NCBI GenBank assembly: GCA_020720905.1 | Contig: DYNT01000089.1 | Coordinates: 1 to 5,634, forward strand | Direction of reading: 5' to 3' | Source: Micavibrio aeruginosavorus | Lineage (GTDB): Bacteria > Pseudomonadota > Alphaproteobacteria > UBA9219 | Length of the DNA stretch: 5,634 nucleotides | Shown here: one piece after another, positions 1 through 5,634 of the stretch | Layout: the number at the start of each line of letters is the position of its first letter | How positions within the stretch are numbered: the first letter of the stretch is position 1 | The notes under the pieces: generated by a model | Told to the model about the DNA's origin: nothing | Database searches by the model: none | The model's input: the letters and a program-made list of their open reading frames with translations, nothing else | Translations under genes and position numbers: made by a program

Positions 1-306
1 GGGGGTTGGTCCTCTTCGCTCGTTGTGAGTCTGTGTGTCTTTCAGGGACAAAAGCGAGGTCTGCGCAAGTTCGCCAAAATACATGAGGCTTGCGCCAAAA
101 CCAGCGCTTAAACTCGTCACAAGACCCAATTTCAAAACAGCGGCTGAGGGAGTCTGTGGCGCGCAGACATGACAGGCCGCCACGGCAAAGGCAAACGACA
201 ACAAGGTCGCCTGAACATCGGTTCGCAGACCAATGGCTTTAAGGCGGGAGCCAAAGCCATAGCCAATGGGCGACCCCACTATTGTCATTCTGTCTTTTTC
301 AATCAT
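1..306 (-). CDS. Partial gene for a small putative inner-membrane protein of unknown function (3' end outside the window)
   Basis: I do not recognise this protein. The minus-strand frame starts with ATG at 306-304 and stays open to base 1, giving 102 residues without a stop, so the C-terminus lies beyond the left edge. The start was chosen because an AAAGGAA ribosome binding site (313-319) sits about 7 bases upstream. A second in-frame ATG (codon 7) and a more distal ATG at 378-376 have no comparable site. A short polar N-terminus (MIEKDR) leads to a Gly-rich stretch (residues 11-19). Two hydrophobic segments follow, at about residues 31-48 and 55-78, which look like membrane helices. A CHVC pair (C45, C48) lies at the end of the first helix; it is not a CxxCH haem motif. 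The tail from about residue 89 is polar (KDTQTHNERR). The gene is divergent from leuS. Small hydrophobic frames can be spurious, but the ribosome binding site and helix pattern support a real gene. Confidence 0.6.
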   Translation of the reverse strand, partial: MIEKDRMTIVGSPIGYGFGSRLKAIGLRTDVQATLLSFAFAVAACHVCAPQTPSAAVLKLGLVTSLSAGFGASLMYFGELAQTSLLSLKDTQTHNERRGPTP

Positions 307-473
307 TTTAAATTCCTTTGTGAAAAAGCTGGTTTCCTTTTTGTTTTTATACAAAACGCCCAAGCGCCAAGTCCACATGAAACTAATTCTGTAGGCTCTT
401 TCCCCTCCTTGCAGGGCAAAAGAATGTGCGGTAACGTAGCGGCTTGTAAACGCTAACCCTTTGGTCATCCCTC
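307..473. promoter_or_regulatory. Divergent intergenic region with candidate promoters for both directions
   Basis: These 167 bases separate the leftward membrane protein gene from leuS, so promoters for both must lie here or inside the flanking 5' ends. On the minus strand a TATAAA box (346-351) could be the -10 element of the leftward gene, with a leader of about 30 bases; no good -35 match lies at ideal spacing. On the plus strand TTGCAG (409-414), 17 bases, then TAACGT (432-437) is a weak -35/-10 candidate for leuS, placing transcription start near 444. A five-base inverted repeat (TAGCG at 437-441, CGCTA at 451-455) lies 18 bases ahead of the leuS ATG and has no following T-tract. The region is relatively AT-rich at 307-357. 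No T-box or other riboswitch was recognised. The individual elements are read by eye and are tentative. Confidence 0.4.
313..319 (-). promoter_or_regulatory. Ribosome binding site of the leftward membrane protein gene
   Basis: On the minus strand this reads AAAGGAA, with the GGA core about 7 bases before the ATG at 306-304. It decides the start of the leftward gene. It is also the only clear Shine-Dalgarno-like site I could find in front of any gene start in the window. Confidence 0.6.
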
Positions 474-3023
474 ATGTCTGAACGCTATAACGCCCCCGCC
501 ACCGAAGCTAAATGGCAACAATACTGGCTGCAGAATCAAAGCTTTAAGGCCGAGACAGATTATTCTCGCCCCAAATACTATGCCCTGTCTATGCTGCCCT
601 ATCCTTCGGGGCGCATTCATATGGGTCATGTGCGCAATTACACGCTTGGCGACGTGGTCGCCCGCTATAAGCGGGCCATGGGCTTTAACGTCCTGCACCC
701 CATGGGCTGGGATGCCTTTGGCCTTCCGGCGGAAAACGCGGCGCGGGGCAACAAGACGCATCCCGCCACATGGACTTATAGTAACATCAAGGGCATGAAG
801 GCCGAGCTGCAAAGCATGGGGCTTTCCCTTGATTGGGACCGCGAGCTTGCGACATGCGATGCCTCTTACTACAAGCATCAGCAAAAGCTGTTTTTGGATT
901 TCCTGAAGGCTGGCTTGGTCTATCGCAAGGAAGCGTGGGCGAATTGGGATCCCGTGGACAACACCGTTTTGGCGAACGAGCAAGTGATCGAGGGACGTGG
1001 CTGGCGCTCTGGTGCTTTGGTGGAAAAGAGGCTCCTGTCCCAATGGTTCTTGAACATCACGGCCTATAGCGAAGATTTGCTGCAATCCCTGAAAGGGCTG
1101 GATCGTTGGCCGGACAAAGTCCGCCTCATGCAGGAAAACTGGATCGGTAAATCCGAAGGCGCGTATGTCGATTTTTGCGTGGCACGCGACGGCGCGACGG
1201 AAACAGTCCAAGTCTTCACCACGCGCCCCGACACGCTGTTTGGCGCTTCGTTTGTCGCGATTTCTGCCAATCATCCTTTGGCGAAAAAACTGGCGGAACA
1301 AGACGAAAAACTGGCCGCTTTTTGCGCGGATTGCAACCGTACAGGCACCAGTATTGTCGATATCGAAAAGGGCGAGAAAAAGGGCTTTGATACGGGCGCG
1401 CGCGTTGTCCATCCCTTTGACGCTTCGTGGACGCTGCCCGTTTTTGTCGCCAACTTTGTGCTCGTCGAATACGGCACAGGCGCGATCTTTGGCTGTCCCG
1501 CGCACGATCAGCGCGACTTAGATTTCGCCCACAAATACAATCTGCCCGTCAAGGCCGTCGTGCTCCCCGAAGGCGAAAACACCGCCACGTTTACCGTGGG
1601 TGACGTGGCCTACACGGGCGACGGCAAGGCCTTTAACTCACAGTTTTTGGATGGCCTTGGAACGGGTGAAGCGCTTAAGGCCGCCATCAAAAAAATCGAA
1701 GAACTCGGCGCGGGCAAAGGTACGGTGCAATACCGCTTGCGCGATTGGTGCGTCAGCCGCCAACGCTATTGGGGCTGCCCCATTCCCATCATTCACTGCG
1801 AGCATTGTGGCGCGGTTCCCGTTCCCGATAAAGATTTACCCGTCGCTCTGCCCAACGACATTACACTGGATAAGGCGGGCAATCCGCTGGATCATCATCC
1901 CACATGGAAGCACGTCGCGTGCCCCCAATGCGGCAAGTCTGCGCTGCGCGAGACGGACACGTGCGACACGTTTGTGGATTCCAGTTGGTATTATGCGCGT
2001 TACTGTTCGGCAACGTGCGAGGATAAGCCTGTCGAGCCCAAGGATGTCGATTACTGGTTGCCTGTCGATCAATACGTGGGCGGCGTTGAACACGCGATCT
2101 TGCATTTACTTTATGCCCGCTTCTTCGCCCGTGCCATGAAAGCGACGGGACATTTGAAAATCGATGAGCCTTTTACCGGCTTGTTTACGCAAGGCATGGT
2201 TTGCCACGAATCTTATAAGGATGAAAACGGCGCGTGGCTGTATCCTGAAGAGGTGAAACGCAACGCGGATGGCTCTGGCGTTCATGCGCAAACGGGGCGG
2301 CCAGTCACGATTGGCCGCATTGAGGTCATGAGCAAGTCCAAGAAAAACGTCGTTGATCCCGGCAAAATTATCAAGCTTTATGGCGCAGATACGGCGCGTT
2401 TGTTTATGCTGTCCGACAGCCCGCCAGAGCGCGATATCGAATGGTCAGAGGCAGGCGTTGAAGGTTCGTGGCGCTTTATTGGCCGCTTGTGGTGCTTGCT
2501 GGACAAAGTTTCTGCCGCGTCAAACAGCAACGGCACAGAGGATAAAACGCTCGCCTTGCGGCAAATGATCCATCGTACCATCGCGGACTTTACCAATGAC
2601 CTCGAGCGCTTCCACTTCAACCGCGCCGTGGCGCGGGCGCGTGAAATAGCCAACGCGTTGGAGTCGTTTGAAGGCGATGCCGCCGTTTTGCGCGAAGGCG
2701 TTGAAACGCTGATGCGCCTGCTTAACCCCATGTTGCCCCATATCACGGAAGAGGTATGGCAACATCTGGGACACGCCACGCCTTTAGTGCAAAGCCCATG
2801 GCCCAAGGCCGACCCCGCTTTGCTGGTGGAAAGCACCACGACCCTCGCAGTGCAAGTCAACGGTAAGCTTCGCGCCACCATCACGATTCCCAAAGACGCC
2901 TCCACCAAGACCATTGAAGAAGCCGCCTTGGCTGAGGTTGGCGTCAAGCGCTCCATGGAAGGTAAAACGATGAAAAAAATAATCGTGGTTCCCAATAAAA
3001 TCGTCAGCATCGTGGTGGCGTGA
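474..3023 (+). CDS. leuS: Leucyl-tRNA synthetase (LeuRS), class Ia
   Basis: This cytosolic enzyme activates leucine with ATP and charges tRNA-Leu. At 849 residues it has full bacterial length and appears complete. The class I HIGH signature is HMGH at residues 49-52, within YPSGRIHMGH. The CP1 editing domain keeps the threonine-rich motif TTRPDT (249-254) and the HDQRD motif (344-348). Its D345 matches the E. coli aspartate that anchors the amino group of mischarged amino acids, so editing should be intact. A zinc ribbon is formed by CEHC (442-445) and CPQC (483-486), as in Thermus LeuRS; the cysteines E. coli has around residues 159-179 are absent (NWDPVDNTV...GRGWRSG). The KMSKS loop reads VMSKS (618-622). 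The C-terminus (IIVVPNKIVSIVV) is the usual tRNA-binding extension. The start MSERYNAPATEAKWQ fits family N-termini, although no Shine-Dalgarno site precedes it. It is first in the operon with lptE and holA, and its stop overlaps the lptE start. Confidence 0.98.
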   Translation: MSERYNAPATEAKWQQYWLQNQSFKAETDYSRPKYYALSMLPYPSGRIHMGHVRNYTLGDVVARYKRAMGFNVLHPMGWDAFGLPAENAARGNKTHPATWTYSNIKGMKAELQSMGLSLDWDRELATCDASYYKHQQKLFLDFLKAGLVYRKEAWANWDPVDNTVLANEQVIEGRGWRSGALVEKRLLSQWFLNITAYSEDLLQSLKGLDRWPDKVRLMQENWIGKSEGAYVDFCVARDGATETVQVFTTRPDTLFGASFVAISANHPLAKKLAEQDEKLAAFCADCNRTGTSIVDIEKGEKKGFDTGARVVHPFDASWTLPVFVANFVLVEYGTGAIFGCPAHDQRDLDFAHKYNLPVKAVVLPEGENTATFTVGDVAYTGDGKAFNSQFLDGLGTGEALKAAIKKIEELGAGKGTVQYRLRDWCVSRQRYWGCPIPIIHCEHCGAVPVPDKDLPVALPNDITLDKAGNPLDHHPTWKHVACPQCGKSALRETDTCDTFVDSSWYYARYCSATCEDKPVEPKDVDYWLPVDQYVGGVEHAILHLLYARFFARAMKATGHLKIDEPFTGLFTQGMVCHESYKDENGAWLYPEEVKRNADGSGVHAQTGRPVTIGRIEVMSKSKKNVVDPGKIIKLYGADTARLFMLSDSPPERDIEWSEAGVEGSWRFIGRLWCLLDKVSAASNSNGTEDKTLALRQMIHRTIADFTNDLERFHFNRAVARAREIANALESFEGDAAVLREGVETLMRLLNPMLPHITEEVWQHLGHATPLVQSPWPKADPALLVESTTTLAVQVNGKLRATITIPKDASTKTIEEAALAEVGVKRSMEGKTMKKIIVVPNKIVSIVVA

Positions 3024-3553
3024 TGACCCTCCGTACAGGCGCTCTTCTTCTTGGCTTGGCGCTTTTATCCGCGTGCGGCTTTTCACCAATTTATGGCCAT
3101 CATACAGGCTCGCCCGCCGTAGAGGTTTCTCTCAGCACTATTTTTATCGACGCCATTGATGGGAAAGACGGACAGTTTCTTCGCAACAAACTTATGGATC
3201 GGCTTTATTTCCATGGTCGCCCTGCCGAGCCTACGGCCTTTTTAAAAATCACCCTGTCTTCAACCGAAGTAGGGCTTGGCATTCAAAAAGATGCCACAAC
3301 CTCGCGCAGCCAATTGGACATGAACGCCAGCTATATGTTGCGGGATCGCGAGAAAAAAACGCTTTTCAGCGGGTCGGCCCACAGCGTCGCCAGCTACAGC
3401 AAGTTGACCGCACAATACGGCACGCTGGCCACACAACGCGATGCGTATGAACGCGCCCTGAATGAAATCAGCGAACAAATTGCAGGACGCCTCAGCCTTT
3501 ATTATGCGGAAAGAGAACGTCCTTCTGTTACGAAGCCCTCGCCCCAACAATGA
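3023..3553 (+). CDS. lptE: LPS-assembly lipoprotein LptE
   Basis: LptE is an outer-membrane lipoprotein that plugs the LptD barrel and helps insert lipopolysaccharide into the outer leaflet. The predicted product has 176 residues, normal for the family. It begins with a lipoprotein signal peptide: T2-R4, a Leu/Ala/Gly core, then lipobox LSAC with the lipidated cysteine at residue 18. Gly at +2 (not Asp) favours export to the outer membrane by Lol. The mature start CGFSPIYG is characteristic of alphaproteobacterial LptE. The central part (SRSQLDMNASYMLRD, then SVASYSKLTAQYGTLATQRDA) and the amphipathic C-terminal helix also fit. I chose ATG 3023, which overlaps the leuS stop by one base (TGATG); an in-frame GTG at 3020 would overlap by four and add one residue. 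No clear ribosome binding site is seen, so translation is probably coupled to leuS. The downstream end overlaps holA by four bases. Confidence 0.93.
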   Translation: MTLRTGALLLGLALLSACGFSPIYGHHTGSPAVEVSLSTIFIDAIDGKDGQFLRNKLMDRLYFHGRPAEPTAFLKITLSSTEVGLGIQKDATTSRSQLDMNASYMLRDREKKTLFSGSAHSVASYSKLTAQYGTLATQRDAYERALNEISEQIAGRLSLYYAERERPSVTKPSPQQ

Positions 3554-4569
3554 AGCTTTCGTTTGCCCAAATCACGGGATTCCTACAAGCTCCGCCCAAG
3601 GACGTGCGTGTCATTTTGATTTATGGCCCCGATGCGGGACTTGTCAGCGAACGGAGCGAAGCGCTTGCCTCAAAACTCGTGAAAGACAAAACAGACCCGT
3701 TTGCCGTTTCTCTCCTGACGGGGGGGCAAGTCGGGGGCGATGCTGCGCTTCTTTATGATGAGGCTGCGGCAATGGCTTTGGGGGGGGGGCGTAGGCTTAT
3801 CCGTCTGCAACGCGCCAGCGAAAGCAACGCCGCCGCGCTGGCGCCTTTTTTAAAAGAACCGCCTGCTGTTGACAGCATTATCTTGATTGAGGCGGGCGAT
3901 TTGGACAAACGATCTAAACTTCGCGCCTTGTGCGAGGGAGCCTCGCCCCTTGCCGCAGGCCTTCCCTGTTATCAAGAAGATGCCGCCGCGCGCGCGCGCA
4001 CCATCGCCGCCGCGCTACAGGCAGAAAAGCTAACCGCGCCGCGTGACGTGATTCAGCTTTTAGCCGATATTTTGCCCCCCGACCGCCTTGCCTTGCGAAG
4101 CGAGCTGGACAAACTCGCCCTTTATGCGCGGGGCGCAGAGAGCCTCACGATGGATGACGTCATCGCCGTCATTGCGAATGCAGGCGGCGCAGAAATGGAT
4201 GATTTGGTGCAAGCCGCCGCCAGTGGCGATGTGCGCCGCGCCGCAACTCTTTTGGATCACTTATTGGCCGAGCCAACATCGCCCGTGGCGCTGTTGCGCG
4301 GCATGCAGCGCCACTTCATGCGTCTTCAGCTGGCTCGAGCCTATATGGCAAACGGAGCAAGCGCGGGCGATGCGTTGAAGAAGTTGACCCCGCCCGTTTT
4401 TTGGAAGCTGGTCACGCCCATGACACGCCAATTAAGCCGCTGGACCTTAGAAAAAATTGAAGCGCGGCTTCTTCAACTGGCCGAGGCCGAAGCCGCCTGC
4501 AAACGCACCGGCACACCCGATATAGCACTAAGCCGTCAGCTGTTTTTAAACATTGCCGCCAAGGGATAG
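3550..4569 (+). CDS. holA: DNA polymerase III delta subunit (clamp-loader subunit HolA)
   Basis: HolA is the clamp-loader subunit that binds and opens the beta sliding clamp so it can be loaded on primed DNA. The 339-residue product has the expected length. The N-terminus (FAQITGFLQAPPKDVRVILIYGPDAGLVSERSE, key part YGPDAGLVSERSE at 25-37) is the alphaproteobacterial form of the delta AAA+-like domain. It lacks a functional Walker A lysine, as expected because delta does not hydrolyse ATP. GGGRRLIRL (about residues 78-86) is the conserved strand after the clamp-binding region. The segment from about residue 205 (MDDLVQAAASGD...LLDHLLAEPTSPVALLRGMQRHFMRL) matches the C-terminal collar domain. 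ATG 3550 overlaps the lptE stop in an ATGA junction, which suggests translational reinitiation. No Shine-Dalgarno site is visible. The gene contains homopolymer G runs of seven (3720-3726) and ten (3780-3789), and the frame is maintained across both. Confidence 0.94.
   Translation: MKLSFAQITGFLQAPPKDVRVILIYGPDAGLVSERSEALASKLVKDKTDPFAVSLLTGGQVGGDAALLYDEAAAMALGGGRRLIRLQRASESNAAALAPFLKEPPAVDSIILIEAGDLDKRSKLRALCEGASPLAAGLPCYQEDAAARARTIAAALQAEKLTAPRDVIQLLADILPPDRLALRSELDKLALYARGAESLTMDDVIAVIANAGGAEMDDLVQAAASGDVRRAATLLDHLLAEPTSPVALLRGMQRHFMRLQLARAYMANGASAGDALKKLTPPVFWKLVTPMTRQLSRWTLEKIEARLLQLAEAEAACKRTGTPDIALSRQLFLNIAAKG
3780..3789 (+). repeat. Ten-base G homopolymer inside holA
   Basis: A run of ten G spans the end of a Leu codon and three Gly codons (ALGGGRR). 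It lies 54 bases after a seven-G run at 3720-3726. The reading frame is correct on both sides as given, so there is no frameshift in this copy. Tracts of this length are prone to polymerase slippage and to sequencing length error. Confidence 0.9.
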
Positions 4570-4579
4570 CGTGCATCAC

Positions 4580-4600
4580 AACGCCCTTAGGCGCGTTTTT
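4580..4600 (+). terminator. Weak candidate intrinsic terminator of the leuS-lptE-holA operon
   Basis: CGCC (4582-4585) pairs with GGCG (4590-4593) around a CTTA loop. Alternatively AACGC (4580-4584) pairs with GCGTT (4593-4597). Five T follow directly (4596-4600). The hairpin starts 11 bases after the holA stop and overlaps the last codons and stop of the convergent gene. It suits plus-strand transcripts only, because no T-tract follows on the minus strand. The stem is short, so the call is tentative. Confidence 0.4.
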
Positions 4601-5634
4601 CTGCCGTCATGATGTCGCCCAGCTTGTTTAAAAGATATTCAAAATCGTCTGATCCAACATCTTCGAATTGCGTCAAGACGCGCTCAATTACGCGGGCGCG
4701 ATAACGCTCCATATCATGCGCCGCGCCATCCATTTCGGTTTCATGGACGACATCCAAAGCGGCGCGAATAACGGGCATCATATTGGGGGGCATGGTGGCG
4801 CGGTCATACAGCGTTTTCATGCCCAATTGGCCGCCATCATGAATCAAGATTCGCGCATTAAGAAGGGGAATGCCCGCCCGCACGGCAAGCGCGGCTTCAA
4901 AAAATAAAACATCGCCCATGCACAACGCGCGCAAGATGATCGAAGGGGTCAAGCGCTCATTTTCGTTCATCTGGGCAACCAGCTTTTCCATCTCTTCTTC
5001 CGAAGAGCCTGACGCCATTTCAACAATGGTGCGCTCGCGGCTTTGCAAAACAAGATCGGCCGCAACATTCGCTGATAAAGAATGATGCGAGACTAAATAA
5101 TCCTGCAGCTTTTCCGACACCATAAACGCCAAGCGCTCCGCCACCGTGGCAGGCAGTGTCGCACGACGACAAATGGCGCCCTTGACCTCATCGTTCGATT
5201 CGAAGCGAGAAATGGCCTTGTCATAGCTTTGCTCAGAGATTTGCGCGCCTCGGTTGCCCATCAACGTCGTGACGGCTTTTTCTCCCGCCGTGGAAATGAT
5301 CGCCTCTGATACCGTGGCCGAGACAATCGCGCGTCCGGCAATGGCCTCATGTTTCGCGCCAGAGCCTTTGGCAATAATCGCCAACAAATCTTGATCGGTT
5401 AAAACGCCCGACTCTTGTAAAAGGGGAAGGGCCACTTGCTCAATATCGTTGGCCAGCTGAACGGCGATATCATGGGGCAATCGCGCCGCATGGCGCAGGT
5501 TTTGCGAAAGCGCCAAACGAACAGAGGCCTCAACATCTTTGGCCATAAGCCGAACGACTTCTTGCGCCAGCGCTGTTTCATTGTCGGATAAAACCGGATT
5601 TTCAATATCCAGCGCCAGCTTACCCGCCACTTCG
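4587..5634 (-). CDS. DUF2336 domain protein, N-terminus outside the window
   Basis: This minus-strand gene ends with TAA at 4589-4587 and stays open to the right edge, leaving 348 visible codons. The first start-type codon in view is GTG at 5630-5628, with no visible ribosome binding site, and the frame continues upstream of it. The true start probably lies a few tens of residues outside. The sequence resembles the DUF2336 family. The visible N-terminal part is made of HEAT-like helix pairs (DVEASVRLALSQNLRHAARLP, then HDIAVQLANDIEQVALPLL, then SGVLTDQDLLAIIAKGS and AISEQ-like turns). The middle (DEVKGAICRRATLPATVAERL, then MVSEKLQDYLV) and a mostly helical C-terminal half follow. There is no signal peptide or membrane segment in view, so it is probably cytosolic. 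The biochemical role of the family is not established to my knowledge; an alpha-helical scaffold or interaction role is inference. It is convergent to holA with 17 bases between the stop codons. Confidence 0.85.
   Translation of the reverse strand, partial: EVAGKLALDIENPVLSDNETALAQEVVRLMAKDVEASVRLALSQNLRHAARLPHDIAVQLANDIEQVALPLLQESGVLTDQDLLAIIAKGSGAKHEAIAGRAIVSATVSEAIISTAGEKAVTTLMGNRGAQISEQSYDKAISRFESNDEVKGAICRRATLPATVAERLAFMVSEKLQDYLVSHHSLSANVAADLVLQSRERTIVEMASGSSEEEMEKLVAQMNENERLTPSIILRALCMGDVLFFEAALAVRAGIPLLNARILIHDGGQLGMKTLYDRATMPPNMMPVIRAALDVVHETEMDGAAHDMERYRARVIERVLTQFEDVGSDDFEYLLNKLGDIMTAEKRA

Noticed and set aside
323..342. AAAAAG...CTTTTT hairpin followed by T-rich sequence, resembling a terminator
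   Set aside because: The stem is almost entirely A-T, and no plus-strand gene ends just upstream, so it would have nothing to terminate. On the minus strand it lies in the leader of the leftward gene, but it is too weak to call.
437..455. TAGCG/CGCTA hairpin as a leuS attenuator or riboswitch
   Set aside because: The stem has five pairs, there is no T-tract, and no competing antiterminator or T-box motif is seen. T-box control is also not expected in alphaproteobacteria.
169..456. A 95-codon plus-strand frame upstream of leuS
   Set aside because: It overlaps the leftward membrane protein gene on the opposite strand, has no ribosome binding site, and its composition looks non-coding. The minus-strand frame has the better start signal and hydrophobic pattern.
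465..1505. A 346-codon open frame on the minus strand opposite leuS
   Set aside because: It lies wholly antisense to a certain leuS gene, its translation resembles no known family, and it is rich in Arg, His and Gln runs typical of a shadow frame. Scarcity of TTA, CTA and TCA codons in leuS explains the absence of antisense stops.
2378..3010. A 210-codon minus-strand frame opposite the 3' part of leuS
   Set aside because: It is antisense to the conserved C-terminal half of LeuRS, with no family resemblance and no start signal.
1..5634. Possible new biological system, mobile element, CRISPR array, tRNA or defence cassette
   Set aside because: Both strands were read. All long coding regions are either housekeeping genes or the two genes described; no terminal inverted repeats, spaced direct repeats, transposase or nuclease signatures, or tRNA-like folds were noticed.

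Overview
The window looks like ordinary chromosomal core sequence from an alphaproteobacterium of moderate GC content. This rests on three things: the form of the leucyl-tRNA synthetase (a Thermus-like CxxC/CxxC zinc ribbon and the 'NWDPVDNTVLANEQV' loop without cysteines), the gene order leuS-lptE-holA, which is familiar from alphaproteobacteria, and a DUF2336 protein, a family found mainly in alphaproteobacteria. I cannot place it below class level; a Rhodospirillales-like lineage is only a guess.

Layout. Positions 1-306 (minus strand) hold the 5' part of a small, unrecognised membrane protein gene that runs off the left edge. Positions 307-473 are a 167-base divergent intergenic region, which should carry promoters for that gene and for leuS. 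Positions 474-4569 (plus strand) are a tightly packed operon of leuS (leucyl-tRNA synthetase), lptE (outer-membrane LPS-assembly lipoprotein) and holA (DNA polymerase III delta subunit). Its genes overlap by 1 or 4 bases at each junction, so translational coupling is likely. A weak hairpin followed by five T sits just past holA. Positions 4587-5634 (minus strand) hold a convergent DUF2336 gene whose N-terminal end lies beyond the right edge. Only 17 bases separate the two convergent stop codons.

How the genes work together. The three operon genes serve separate essential processes: translation, envelope biogenesis and replication. Their linkage probably reflects shared growth-related expression, not a common pathway. 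The two flanking genes are transcribed separately and I infer no link in function.

I found no mobile element, CRISPR array, tRNA, rRNA or defence-like cassette, and nothing that qualifies as a new biological system. The points worth a second look are small: a non-canonical first residue in the LeuRS KMSKS loop, a ten-G tract inside holA, a five-codon open frame with two Leu codons ahead of leuS, the ambiguous lptE start, and the unidentified divergent membrane protein.
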